Shown here one piece after another: positions 12,222 to 25,836 of a DNA stretch of 64,000 nucleotides. A program made the translations under genes and the position numbers. Each line of letters opens with the position of its first letter. Positions within the stretch are counted from its first letter, which is position 1. Below the pieces are notes generated by a model that was given only the letters and a program-made list of their open reading frames with translations, was not told where the DNA came from and searched no databases. This DNA is from Xestospongia muta (Eukaryota > Porifera > Demospongiae > Haplosclerida > Petrosiidae): contig OY848918.1 in the NCBI GenBank assembly GCA_963693285.1, positions 12,076,960 to 12,140,959 on the forward strand. Reading direction: 5' to 3'.

Positions 12222-15200
12222 CAATGTATTAGTTAAATCAACCAATCAATTTTACAGTCTGCACATAGGCTCAGCATCAATGTCACTATTTTGTCTAAGT
12301 AATGAGATGTTAAAAAACAATCTTCATTGCTCTGACAATCAACTATACGTGACTATTAATCAGTATATTTTAGTAATGACAGCAATATGACTTTTACTAC
12401 TTTGTAGTATCTTCACCTATATTATATGCAATATAAACGATCATAATATATAGATCAACAATTCCATTTTACAGTGAATTCTCAGTACTACTAAATTGTA
12501 CTCTAATTAAAGCATACAATGTGGGTAGTGATACAATAATTGTAGTAATACAAAACCATGTGATGTCATTAGTAATATATATTACTATCCACATAATTTG
12601 TTTTGTATTACTACACATGTCAAATGTTTAAGTAAACAGTTTAAGAAGAAAACAGGATATCAAATACTTTATCACATACTGTTATTCCAAAAACGTTTAT
12701 CTAAAATTACTAGGCCTATCTATACTCAATTTGAATAAACAATAAAATTAAAAGACTGATAATTGTACTATCAACAATTGTAGAGTAGAGTACATCTGTA
12801 TAACCTGTTAATATACGATTGTTTTATTGTACAATTAGTTGGTTACTTACCTTGTAATAGTCCTTTGATGAAAACATTTAAAAGCTTTAGGATGAAAGAA
12901 TCTTATCACTCTTGTATCTCTATCTTCAATAAGTCCACTGTTGACAGTTCTAGCTTGACCAATAGTGGGTGGACATGGGAAATCAGAACGCACTTTATCT
13001 AATAGTTGTTGACCAATACTAGATGGTTCACTGGTAGACCATGCTTTACATGCAGACCATAGTTTAGTACCACTAGATTGTTTATTGGTTGACACTATCC
13101 ATATTATATCTGTCCATTGAGTGACTTTCCCTTTTGCTTTTTCAAATAGTGTAGGATTTAGAGGATCACGACCTTTAGCTTCAATGGAAATAATAGCAGC
13201 GTAAACTGATTGATTACTGGAGTGAGATATAGTAGGTACTGTGACAGTAGCTGACCCAGTATTAGCTACATTACTGTCTAGTGTGGTCACTTGTTCTAAT
13301 GTAGGGACATCATTAGATATCTGGAAGATGTGTAACTTAATGTCAATAAGTAAATCTGACAGAGCAATGAGATCTTGTAATGTCGGAGATACTGTTGACC
13401 ATGTTAATGTAATATTATCTCCTACATGTATAAGTAGTTTATGAGACCTAATGTTAACATGATTATCATCTTCAATGCATCCTACAGATGAGATAAATCA
13501 AAATTACTCAAAGTTGTTTTACTTACGAGAATAAAATGATGATTTTCGTGGATATTTAAATCCATTATGGAACAGTTGTACATTCACTCTTCCTATCTTT
13601 GTTAGTCTAGGTGTAACACACAATACTTGTGTTTGACTAACATAGACACCATCCACTTTAATACCATCAAATAAACAATATAACTTATCAGTATATTTAA
13701 TATAAGTGGGTCCAGTTAGTATAACTGGTACACCACCTAATATATGACCATACCATGGATTGAGTTGAAGAGCACCTATTAGTAACAATAATGAAAGATT
13801 ATTAAAATAAGTTTACTTGTCTAACCTCTATTGATAATGTTTAGATTCATTCCTGTTAAGAATGAATATCCTTCTGCATTGAAAAAATAATACTTTATAC
13901 TTCCATATCCAATTACACTGAGACCAGCAGTAATATCAGTATGACGTAAAACATGAGGTAGAGTGTCATTAAACTCATGAACTGTTCCATATCCTATAAT
14001 GTCACCATTATAACCATGAATAGGTTGCCAAGCCCAGTTATAAGGTTTATCATCTAATAAAACATCAGTTGCGTTAGTTGTTGTAATTTGAATGTAATGA
14101 TGATCAAACCAGTCAGTCAATGAAGTGTTCAGTGGTACATAGACCACTTTGTTAATGTACTGTTCTATAGGAGGCATCACACTCAGAGTTTCATGTAAGA
14201 ATGAATAGTTATAATAGGAGTCTCTAACATGACCTTCTGAAACAAGTTGAGATACAAGTATTGGTTTATCAGATTCAATAGTACAATAGGTAATTGGATC
14301 AATGTAAGCATTTGTAAAGTTCCAGTCACCAGGAAATGTCAAAAATGTGGTATTAATTATTATATTGTTACAAGTTTGAGTGATAGTAGTTTCTCCTTCA
14401 GAGGTCACAATCTTTGTATAGTGCTGCATTGATGCTTCAGGAAATGGTACAAGGAGGAACTGTTTACCCCAAGTCACTGTCGGAGGGATCTGCTCTGTTA
14501 CATAGTCACAAAACCCCCACCGCCACCACCACCACCACTTCTGCTCTTGTGAGAAGTACACATTCCACCACCATTGTTCATTTGACACTATACCACACTC
14601 ATGTCCACTGATAACTGTTAAAGGTTTATTTGAAATTATATGAGTACCAGTTAAATCATCTTCAGCTCCAATCAGAAGTGTTTGCATCAAATGTAGTGTA
14701 ATGATATAGGTATTGCCAGCATTGATAATAGTAGTTGGGTTACTTGGATTTTGAGGGTCTTCTGAAACCTCTATCATCTGTGTAGGTACAATAGTTATAG
14801 TAGTGTTGTCCTCATTTCCAACTAAAAGAAACAAACTCTGGTCTCCCCACACGCTATCTATTGATACCACATAATATTCATATCGTTGTAGTCCCATATT
14901 GATGTATGGATATGCTAAGTATTCAGCATTGACGTCAAACTCCACAGACATCACAACAACTGATATAGGAGTATTGTCATCATTGGAATAGATATGAATT
15001 CCTTTGAATCGTTCAGAATAATTTCCATGACGTGGTTCAACATTATAAGGTAGTATTACAAGAGCAGGACTATCAACAGATACATTACCAGTGTAGTACC
15101 AACCTGTACTATTGTGGTTCCATCCAATACCTAACTTTACTGTGAAGTTAACTGGTTGGACTGATAGTGTAGTAATGGTGAGTTCTCTTGTATAGTGCCA

Positions 15201-15377
15201 ATATGACCTCAGTATACCAACATAGAAATGAATTCCATATGTAGAAAGCTGACCATTGGTTGTCTTAAGAAAATATATAGAAATCACTGTTGGAGAAAAT
15301 AATGTTACATCACTTGATTACTAGTTAGTGATCAACTTACAGACTGAAGCTAACAGAAGACTGTAGACTAGCTTCAT
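8737..15377 (-). CDS. R2: IgGFc/AMOP/VWD/EGF receptor with tyrosine tail
   Basis: Exons (minus strand): 15377..15341, 15286..13826, 13775..13527, 13481..12851, 11218..10959, 10837..10271, 10221..9964, 9914..9819, 9760..9638, 9581..9486, 9434..9312, 9256..9161, 9102..8974, 8924..8737; 1437 residues, in frame throughout. Order: signal peptide from [12 protein letters not shown]; IgGFc-binding-type domain (about 20-499); IPT/TIG-like (500-582); beta-sandwich and AMOP (583-879, CCYG, EDILPF..CC, RRPSDN); VWD (880-1068) with GDPH and a GLMGPYNG motif; post-VWD exon; five EGF modules (1155-1332); TM at about 1336-1365 followed by RKKHK. The tail exon (1376-1437) has Tyr 1380, 1385, 1403, 1431 and 1433 in NNPCY, VIYDEI, VAYSYI and YINT contexts. 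Its TM and tail are unlike those of R3-R6. It is probably a surface receptor that signals or is endocytosed through tyrosines; the ligand is unknown. Trp-rich patch: five Trp, Arg, Trp. Confidence 0.88.
12160..12221. repeat. (TA)n tract in the long R2 intron
   Basis: About 60 bp of uninterrupted TA repeats lie inside the 1.6-kb intron (11219-12850) that splits the AMOP domain. This intron is the only long one in R2. Apart from this tract it is AT-rich sequence partly shared with the same intron of other copies; no gene is seen in it. Confidence 0.95.
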
Positions 15378-15428
15378 TTTTATATCTCTTCCTCTCTCTC
15401 TCTCCCTATATGGACAAACAAGTCACTC

Positions 15429-15436
15429 TTATAAAA
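15429..15436 (-). promoter_or_regulatory. TATA-like box of R2
   Basis: TTTTATAA on the minus strand, about 52-59 bp upstream of the R2 ATG, in a stretch conserved upstream of most array members. Confidence 0.55.
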
Positions 15437-15965
15437 ACAGTAGTAAGTTTTTATTGGCTTCAATGTTATAACTAATCCACATTATGTGATAACATACTTA
15501 GCTGTACATTAGTGATAATGTACTTGTAGTACACTCTCAATATAGTACTATATAATGTTGACAACATTATCTAATTAGATATTATAAGTGTCCTAGAGTA
15601 ATTTATTAGTTGATTATTCAAGTGATAAATAACAAACATAAAGTCTAATATAACAGAACTAACTACAATATATAGTGTACTGGTATATTACATGTCAAAG
15701 TACATGTTAATTAGTTTGACTATATACCCCTCCCACTCAATACTAAAATCTAATAACGTTCTTGTGGTTCATTTTGGATTAAATAGCTGAGAAGATCAAA
15801 AAATCTTGTTTGAGTTTAACTTTAAAGCTTAAATTTATTATTGGTAGTAAATTCAATACATCACATTTATAATATGTGTATATATGATACTATTATCAAA
15901 TAGTGAGTGTGATATTTACCCAAAATACATTAGTGACATATACATTGTTTTGATTATTACTTAAT

Positions 15966-16301
15966 TATGGAAGCCGAACATGGACATCCAATTCTACTTT
16001 GAATTTCGTATACTCTGCTTTTAAATTTTCCAAAAATATCCAATTCTCTTTGCAGCTTTCCAAAAATATTCCAATTTCAATTCCATTCTCTATCCTTTGA
16101 TAGAAATTTAACAACTAAAAAAATTTAACAACTAAAATCCTATAGCCCCACCCTAACCGGAAACATGTCGCTTCGCTCCATCCTGAATACTCTTGCGTAT
16201 TCAGTATCTATGGCCCAATTCTAAGAGACAGCTCGCGCTTCACTTCATTGAGCGATGGAAAGTAGAATTGGAATTGGAATGTCCGCCTTCGACTTCCGTA
16301 C
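15966..16301. mobile_element. inverted-repeat element (MITE-like)
   Basis: The left end starts TATGGAAGCCGAACATGGAC and the right end finishes GTCCGCCTTCGACTTCCGTA; these are imperfect inverted complements extending inward over an AGTAGAATTGG block. Flanking DNA without the element is seen at about 39085 (ttacttaatattactatgga), which supports an insertion here. No coding capacity. Confidence 0.7.
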
Positions 16302-16576
16302 TATGGAATTGACAGTTCATGTACTTCAACAAATAACACCTTAGAAAAGACATGTATGTGATATGTTAGACTGTCTTGTTGTAAATTCCATATTGATGGC
16401 TCCTACTCATAGCCCTGCATTCATGAAATTCTTGTGTCTAAGAAGTGTTAAACAGAATGTTAAAAGCTCTGACAATTAACTACATGATTGTCATATACCA
16501 ATCAGGATATTAGTTGCCACAAAACCAAAGCTATTGTAATTTAATATCTATAAAGCCAACTTGAATCCAAAAAGTA

Positions 16577-16723
16577 ATCTTTGTAGTTTATTGCCCTAAA
16601 AATTTAATGAAGCCATTAGCAAGAGATGATATTATTTCAATTGAAATAAATGGTATACTGGTTAGTTCTGTTGAAATAATATCTGCTCGTGACTTCTGCT
16701 ATTGGGCAATAAACTACAAAGAT
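16577..16723. mobile_element. 147-bp fold-back element
   Basis: ATCTTTGTAGTTTATTGCCC at 16577-16596 is exactly inverted at 16704-16723. The same pair recurs at 39570-39712 and 43487-43632 in copies of the same surrounding segment. It could form a long hairpin, or be a very small inverted-repeat element. Confidence 0.75.
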
Positions 16724-17766
16724 ATATATGATACTATTACCACACCCTCTACATCACTAGTAATAGATAAAGAAAGTAAATACAATATATCACATTTATA
16801 ATAATGTGTATATATAATATTATTATCAAATAGTGAGTGTGATATATACCCATTCTTGTCTACTACTGGCAAGAGGAACTTATGTTTTTTTTAACCTAGA
16901 ATATTTGTCTATATTGAGTTACCAATTCCATTGCTATGTGTTGCATAATATACAGACAGCTATCATCATGATTTTAATTTGATGTAGACAAAACAGCATG
17001 CATCAAATATATCTTTAAGCCTATCACCAAAACAAGAGATTATCAAAATATCAAATGCCCTTTTTCCCAAACCATTTCACAATACTTTTATTGGATGAAT
17101 GCATGTGACCTGCAATAATAAGAAAACAATTTACATAACAATATATTTACATTATACATGTACATGTGTAGTACACATGTATTGTATATACATGAATTAT
17201 ATACATGTACATGTACATGTAAATGCACATGTATTACATATACATATACATGTAACGGGTAGTACATAAGTATTACATATACATGTACATATACATATAC
17301 ATTTATCAATCTATCTATCTATCCATTTATATAGAAGATGAAAACAATTTACATAAATGTTATAATACTTTAGATATCTCATTATTTGTCACATCACTTT
17401 GAAAGACATGTGTATTTCTAGACGGATCTTTCTCATGATCTATAAAAATTCTTCTCAATCTTTTTATTATGTCTAGATATAATAGACTGCTATATATTGA
17501 ACATACTATATATGTTGAGAACTGTTTACATGCAATGTCAGCACAACTAACCATAAATTGTTGCTGTAACTGTCAAGAAGTGACATAAAATATGAAGAAA
17601 TAATATTACAAATGATTGTTTATTTAAAAGTTAGTATTAATGAAGATGCAGCACAAAAAATAGCAAATTTCATAGCTCTTTATTTAACTTGTAAATATGC
17701 AAAAAGCAATCATAATTAAATACAAAAGAACAGTACAGTCTTTAAATATGACAAATTTATTGTTAA
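16724..17766. other. R3 downstream flank with gene scraps and microsatellite
   Basis: At 16735-16870 there is a scrap of the cystathionine beta-synthase region (VEGVV intron and the start of the PVVDKNG exon). At 17145-17310 lies a TACATG/ATGTAC microsatellite, self-complementary in many phases. An AATAAA poly(A) signal for R3 lies at 17761-17756 on the minus strand, five bases beyond the stop codon. The block 17060-17760 recurs downstream of R4, R5 and R6. Confidence 0.6.
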
Positions 17767-20700
17767 TCACTTTTTGTCTAATTGTTCTGAAAATTGATCA
17801 CTCATCTCAAGCTTCTCTAGACCTTCAGAGTCAAGAGACATTTTAGTGGTCTTCTTTTTTAGCACCAGTACTACCACTAAAACTATTATCACTATGACAA
17901 ATAGCATTACTCCAAGACCTACTACAACTCCAACAACAACACCAAGATTATCATCATTAGTTGATTGTGGTACTGTAGAACCTAATACAATATAAAGTAT
18001 GAGAACAATTAATATTTTCAATTATAATTCTGTCTTACTTGTCACTTCATCCTTGCAAGACTCTCCTATAAATCCAGGTAAACAATGACAGCTATAATTC
18101 TTACCATGAGGTTGACATGTGCCACCATTACAAGGGTTAGGATCACAGGGTGAATAAACTATATATTAACAATTAGTTAATTTAGTTTGCTCATAATAAC
18201 AATGAATCCTCACCAGTAGTATTACAACTGTCTCCTTCATAGCCTTCTTCACAAGCACACATATTAGCATCAACACAAGAACCATAAACACATGGTGGAT
18301 TACATGTAACTAATGATCGATCATGTGAGGACATATTTTTAATTCTGACTTACTTGTCACTTCATCCTTGCAAGACTCTCCTATAAATCCAGGTAAACAA
18401 TGACAGCTATAATTACTACCACGAGGTTGACATGTACCACCATTACAAGGGTTAGGATCACAGGGTGAATAATCTATATATTAACAATTAGTTAATTTAG
18501 TTTGCTCATAATAACAATGAATCCTCACCAGTAGTATTACAACTGTCTCCTTCATAACCTTCTTCACAAGTACACATATTAGTATCCACACAGGAACCAT
18601 GAATACATGGTGGATTACATGTAACTAACGCTCGATCATGTGAGGACATATTTTTAATTCTGACTTACTTGTCACTTTATCCTTGCAAGACTCTCCTGTA
18701 AATCCATGTAAACAATGACAGCTATAATTCCTACCATGAGGTTGACATGTTCCACCATTACAAGGGTTAGGATCACAGGGTGAATAATCTATATATTAAC
18801 AATTAGTTAATTTAGTTTGCTCATAATAACAGTGTATCCTCACCAGTAGTATTACAACTGTCTCCTTCATAACCTTCTTCACAAGCACACATATTAGTAT
18901 CCACACAGAAACCATGAATACATGGTGGATTACATGTAACTAATGTTTAATATTGAAAAGAAGCCATAAATAATTAACTTACTTGTTGGCTTTTGTTCAC
19001 AATATTCTCCAGTAAAGCCAGCTAGACATGTACAGATGTAGTTTCCAGCATGACACTGACATGTACCATTATTGTTACAAAGATTTTCATCACATGTTGA
19101 GTAAACTATAATATTAATACAAGTATTCTATCAATTGAATTATGTAGCTGTGTCATTCAATACCTATGATATCACAAGTGTCTCCTTCATAGCCTTCTCC
19201 ACAAGCACACACATTAGTATCCACACAAGCACCATGAACACAGGATGGATTACAACTTACTATAAATGAGACAGAAATCAGTAGAGTGAAATGAGTGTTA
19301 ATTACTTACCTGGTTTGGATAAATTAACTAGTTGTTCAAGTTCCTGTCCTCCTCGATATGTAGCCTCTCCAATCTCAATTCTTCCAGTAGTGGCTATATC
19401 AAACTTACAGAACATATCATCTCCACAAATCTCATCAGCCTTCTTTTCCAGAGCAGTATCAGAAAAGGAAGGTTCATACACAGGAGTGAATGATGGAAAA
19501 TAATATGTAGACCAGCTTTGTCCAAATTGATATGTAAACAAACTGTCACTAGGATTATCAATGATCCCTATATAAAATTTAAAATTATTGTAAATTTGTA
19601 ACTAGCATACACTTACATGTCATTCCAAAATTTTCATGTATCTCTTGTATAGTAGAGTTTAATGATAATATTGTTCCATTTCCCCTTGGAGTAAGGTCAT
19701 CTGTCTTATTACCATTATATGGACCCATTAATCCTTGAGTTTTGTTTTGATAACTTTCTGGGAGACTAACAATAAGGACAGATATAAAACCATTTTGCTC
19801 TTCTACTTGTAGAAATGCACCACTTGAGAAGGTAGCACTGAGTGTGTTGTTACCAGATTTAATGATGGTCACATTTTCAAAATCTTGACTTTTCAACTCA
19901 TCAAAGTTAATTCTTTCTCCATCAACAAGAGTGATCACAGAAGTAATAATCTCAACTGTTTCGATTTCAAATTGAACTGTACTTGAACTCTTTTCTTTGG
20001 CTACACAAGCTGAGAAGACAGTAGCATTTCCAACACTTCCCAATGAAGTTTTAACTTCAATCATTCTTCCTTGTAGTGTAAATGATTGATCATTTGTTTC
20101 AATGAGAACAAACTCTCCCTTTCCATTAAATGTGTACTTGTGAAGATCAAGAGTCACAATATGTGGATCACCAATTATGATAGCTAATGATTAACAAATT
20201 ATTATAAATTACACATAAAATTAAGTGTTAATCTTACAAATTGAAACATGAACCATATTCTATAATATTGTTAATATGATACATACTCACCAGGTACTGG
20301 AGGAGTGTAAGCTGTTCCATTATCTGAAGGACGTCTTTGATAGTAAATATCACAACAAGTTCGTGTTCCTTTACAACAGAAGATAAATGGCAGGATATCT
20401 TCAAATTGATGTTTGATCAAGTTACTCAAGTAATTCAATCTAGTACTACCAACTGTAGATACTTTATCTACTGATCCTCCACCTGGTGGTCCCACAATTA
20501 GATTACCATCTCTACCATAGCAACATTCATTACCTGCTCCTTCATTAGTCCTACAGTTATACATAATTATATTAATAATATAACATGTGTATATAATATA
20601 GTACATAGATCATTGTATAGTAGCTGTACAGCTATTTTTCAAATATAAGTTATCCAGCGAATACTATAATATATCAGTTTGTTATTCATGTCACTCATTA

Positions 20701-23700
20701 GTTATGTAGTAGTAAATAATATACCTAAACAGATCTATAATATATATGCTCACATAATGGTTTCCTCATATAATTAGTTCATCATCTACACTAATGACTT
20801 TAATTGTTTATAATACTGTACAATTAAGCATCCACAACATAGATTCTAATTAAATTCAATTCCATACGTGATTAAACGGTATATAGTTAATGTATGCTAG
20901 CACATTATGTGTATAAGCATCACAACTGATGATGGTTGTTAGTAAGTAATTGCATATAGTTAGTTTAGTGTGTCACAAGTCTATGAATTACACATCTCTA
21001 GTAAATCTATATATTTTCATTTCCAAAACTCAATAAATGTACTCAACAACCTGCTAATATACAGTACCATATGTGAAGTCATACTAATGTATGAAACTCA
21101 TATAACGAATTCATATGTTAAAGTGACATATCACTTTTAGTAGTGATATAGAGTATAGTGCTAATATATATGTGAATTACATACTAAAAATCAAAGCATT
21201 TTATTTACAACTACTCTACATAGACTGTTAACTTATATAATATTACTAGCTATTTCTACAAACATCATAAGCTGCTTGAATAAATAATTTAAAGGAAGAC
21301 AGAATATCCACTGTTGTATACATAAGCTGTTGACTTACATTACTACATACATCATGTGCTGAATCAGTAATACTTAGATGAAGACAAGATATCAACTACT
21401 CTATATATATAGGCTATTTACTATATGACTTACATACTGTATGTAATATTAAGTGTAGAGTCTCTGTATAGTTGATGACACAATCATTAAGCTTCTAGTT
21501 TTGCAATAACTCCTTTAGCAAACAATAACTCTCTTCTTCTTAGTACTACTAACTTGTTTACTTAAAACCATGTGATGTGGGTAGAGATTGCTTATTTAAT
21601 TCAATAAAAGACAGAATATCTACTGTTCTATACATAAGCTGTTGACTTAATTACTACCAACATCATATGCTGCTCAAATAAATAATTTTGTAGTACAGAA
21701 TAGAACACAAAATATCTACTATTCTACATCAACTTGTCCAAGTGTGCCATATAGGATATAAGAGGAAGTTCTATGCTGTCCACAGTCCTACAGTCTCATA
21801 TGATATGAGATAGGACTGTGAGATCTCAAGGAAATTCTGATGGCAAATCTGGACAATACTGTTCTATATAGACTGTTGACTTTCATTACTACATACATCA
21901 TGTGCTGAATCAGTAATACTTAGATGAAGACAAGATATCAACTACTCTATATATATAGACTATTTACTATATGACTTACATACTGTATGTAATATTAAGT
22001 GTAGAGTCTCTGTATAGTTGATGACACAATTATTAAACTTCTACTTTTGCAATAACTCATTTAGCAAACAATAACTCTCTTCTTCTTAGTATTACTAACT
22101 TGTTTACTTAAAACCATGTGATATGGGTAGAGATTGCTTATTTAATTCAATAGAAGACAGAATATCTACTGTTCTATACATTCACTGTTGACTTACATTA
22201 CTACTCACATTATATGCTGTATGTAATATTAAGTGCAGAGTCTGTGTATAATTGATGACATAGTTATTAATCTTCTACTTTAAACAAAGTGGGTAGTAGT
22301 AATTCTTTTAGTGAAGGGTTTCACACTAGCGCATTTAGTAAACTATAACTGTCTTTGTCTTAGTACTACTAACTTGTTTCATGTGGGTAGAGATTGCTTA
22401 TTTTATAAGTTATTTTTACTACTAATTCCACCCACTTTGTATAATATATGGTAAACCACTTAACCAGAAAATTATCTTCTATATACAGACTGTTTCCTAT
22501 GAAGTACCTCTAGTAGTTACAAAACTACTAAACATTTAGTTTAGTCATTAATATTTAGTGAAATAGTCTAGCTATGAAAGTTAAAGCTTAATGTGTAAAT
22601 ATAGTCATAAACTAAATGATTATATATGAGTATGTAACCTGTTAAAACTGGACAATTGTTTTAACAAAGTTGTTATTCGATGCATTGCCACTCTAAATAG
22701 AATGTCTATCATATTTAGCTAATTATTATGAATTACAAACTAAATCTATTATATTTGTTACTCAGTATCAATTATGTATATCAATTGTGCATACAAATTA
22801 TACACAATGTTATTAACACTTACCACTATATGACATATTACTTGTATCAATGAAAGAGTGTACAGACTAATTGGTTTATTCTTATCATAAATATCATTAT
22901 GTATAGAAAGGTTATTCTACTCAGAAAGTAGCTTTGGCAAATATAGAGTAATAACTTAATTAGTTAAAATGACCAATCAGTTTTAGCATGAGACGTAATT
23001 ACTCATAGTACGTTGGTTAGTAAGTCACAATAAGTATATAGTATATATTGGATCAAATTACCTTGTAATAATCCTTTGGTAAAAACATTTAAAAGCTTTA
23101 GGATGAAAGAATCCTATCAGTCTTGTATATTTATCTTCAATAAGTCCACTGTTGACAGTTCTAGCTTGACCAATAGTGGGTGGACATGGGAAATTAGAAC
23201 GCACTTTATCTAATAGTTGTTGACCAATACTAGATGGTTCACTGGTAGACCATGCTTTACATGCAGACCATAGTTTAGTACCACTAGATTGTTTATTGGT
23301 TGACACTATCCATATTATATCTGTCCATTGAGTGATTCTCCTTTTTGCTTTATCAAACAATGTAGGATTTAGAGGATCACTACCTTTAACTTCAATAGAA
23401 ATAACAGCAACATAAACAGAATGGTTACTGGAGTGAGGTATGATAGGTACTGTGACAGTAGCTGACCCAGTATTAGCTACATTACTGTCTAGTGTGGCCA
23501 CTTGTTCTAATGTATGGAGATCATTAGATATCTGGAAGATATGTAACTTAATGTCAACAAGTAGATCTGAGGAAGTAATGACATCTTGTAATGGTTTAGT
23601 TAGAGATACTGTTGACCATGTTAATGTAATATTATCTCCTACATGAATTGGTAGTTCATGAGACCTAATGTTAACATGATTATCATCTTCAATGCGTTCT

Positions 23701-25587
23701 ACAGATGAGATAATCAAAATTACTCAATGTTGTTTTACTTACTTGAATAAAATGACGATTCTCTTTCATATTTAAATCCATTATAGAACAGTTGTACATT
23801 CACTCTTCCTATTTTTGTTACTCTAGGTGTAACACATAATACTTGTGTTTGACTAACATAGACACCATCCACTTTAATACCATCAAATAAACAATATAAC
23901 TTATCAGTAGGTTTAATATAAGTGGGTCCAGTTAGTATAACTGGTACACCACCTAATATATGACCATACCATGGATTGAGTTGTAGAACACCTATTGGTA
24001 GCAATAATGAGAGAAGAATAAAATAAGTTTACTTGTCTAACCTCTATTGATAATGTTTAGATTCATTCCTGTTAAGTATGTATATCCTTCTGGATTGACC
24101 AAAGAATATTCTTTCATACTTCCATATCCAATTACACTAAGACCAGCATTTTTATCAGTATGACGTAAAACATGAGGTAGAATGTCATCAAACTCATGAA
24201 CTGTTCCATATCCTATAATGTCACCATTATAACCATGAATAGGTTCCCAGTTCCAGTTATAAGGTTTATCATCTAATAGAACATCAGATGTGTTAGTTGT
24301 TGCAATTTGAATGTAATGATGATCAAACCAGTCAGTCAATGAAGTGTTCAGTGGTACATAGACCACTTTGTTAATGTACTGTTCTATAGGGGGTATCACA
24401 CTCAGAGTTTCATGTAGGTATGAATTGCTATCATGGGAGCGTCTTACATGTCCTTCTGAAACAAGTTGAGATACAAGTATTGGCTTATCAGATTCAATGG
24501 TACAATAGGTAATTGGATCAATGTAAGCTTTTGTAAAGTTCCAGTCACCAGGAAATGTCAAAAGTGTGGTATTAATTAATGTATTTTTACAAGTTTGAGT
24601 GATAGTAGTTACTCCTTCAGAGGCCACAATCTTTGTATAGTGCTGCACTGATGCTTCAGGAAATGGTGCAAGGAGGAACTTTTTACCCCAAGTCACTGTC
24701 GGAGGGATCTGCTCTGTTACATAATCACAAAACCAAAAAACAATCACATGGTCGTTTTGAGAGAAGTACACCTTCCACCACCATATATATTTTGATAATA
24801 TACCACATTCATGTCCACTGATAACTGTTAAAGGTTTATTTGAAATAATTTGAGTACCAGTTAGATCATCTTCAGCTCCAATCAGAAGTGTTTGCATCAA
24901 ATGTAGTGTAATGGTATAGGTATTGTTAGCATTGATAATAGTAGTTGGGTTACTTGGATTTTGAGGGTCTTCAGGAACCTCTATCATCTGTGTAGGTACT
25001 ATAGTTATAGTAGTGTTGTCCTCATTTCCAACTAAAAGAAACAAACTTTGAGCTTCATGCCAACTATCTATTGATACCACATAATATTCATATCGTTGTA
25101 ATCCCATATTGATGTATGGATATGCTAAGTATTCAGCATTGTGGTAAAGGTCCACAGACATCACAACAACTGATATAGGAGTATTGTCATCATTGGAATA
25201 GATATGAATTCCTTTGAATCGTTCAGAATAATTTCCATGACGTGGTTCAACATTATCAGGTAGTATTATAAGAGCAGGACTATCAACAGATACATTACCA
25301 GTGTAGTACCAACCTGTACTACTGTGGTTCCACCCAATACCTAACTCTACTGTGAAGTTAACTGGTTGGACTGATAGTGTTGTAATGGTGAGTTCTCTTG
25401 TATAATACCAATCTGACCTCAGTATACCAACATAGAAATGAACTCCATATGTAGAAAGCTGACCATTGGTTGTCTTAGGAAAATATACAGAAATCACTGT
25501 TGAAGAAATTAATGTTACATCATTTGATTACTAGTTAGTGATCAACTTACAGACTGAAGCTAACAGGAGAGTGTGGACTAGATTCAT
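17767..25587 (-). CDS. R3: IgGFc/AMOP/VWD receptor with eight EGF modules
   Basis: Exons (minus strand): 25587..25551, 25496..24042, 23991..23743, 23698..23062, 20550..20291, 20183..19617, 19567..19310, then EGF exons 19259..19164, 19105..18983, 18939..18844, 18788..18669, 18624..18529, 18473..18354, 18309..18214, 18158..18039, and the TM/tail exon 17981..17767; 1514 residues. The domain order is as in R2 up to the EGF region. The EGF exons follow the pattern A-B-A-C-A-C-A-C, the A-C pairs being recent tandem duplicates that include their introns. The TM ([16 protein letters not shown] and following) has a GxxxGxxxG pattern; the tail after KKKTTK is about 30 residues with no tyrosine. The Trp-rich patch is reduced ([18 protein letters not shown]). 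The signal peptide begins MNLVH where the other copies have MKLVY. The AMOP-splitting intron is 2.5 kb. Confidence 0.9.
20551..23061 (-). other. long intron of R3 with internal duplication
   Basis: This intron splits the AMOP domain in every copy and is long (1.3-2.5 kb) while nearly all others are about 50 bp. A block at about 21329-21600 is repeated at about 21875-22160 (offset 546 bp). A perfect TCTCATATGATATGAGA palindrome occurs near 21796. Much of the sequence is shared with the R5 intron (47166-49192). No coding sequence is seen. Confidence 0.7.
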
Positions 25588-25629
25588 TTTGATCTTTCTC
25601 TCTTCCAATATGGATAAACAAGTGCACTC

Positions 25630-25637
25630 TTATAAAT
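25630..25637 (-). promoter_or_regulatory. TATA-like box of R3
   Basis: ATTTATAA on the minus strand, about 43-50 bp upstream of the R3 ATG, conserved in position with R1, R2, R4 and R5. Confidence 0.55.
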
Positions 25638-25836
25638 ACAGTCATAGTTTTTCAATGGCTTCAATGTTATAACTTATGTGATAACGTACTGAACTGTTTA
25701 TTAGCAATAATATACTCATATATAGTATTAGTGATAATGTAATCATAGTATGTTGTCAATACAGTGTTAACATAATATTGATTATTGAACAAACTAATAT
25801 TACAATAACATTATATAAGATGACTCCATATATCCT

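Noticed and set aside
15287..15287. Start of a separate gene at the beginning of exon 2 (also 25497, 37800, 51620)
   Set aside because: The apparent start is a GTG that overlaps the splice acceptor AG. A signal-peptide exon with a real ATG lies about 55 bp upstream with a matching phase.
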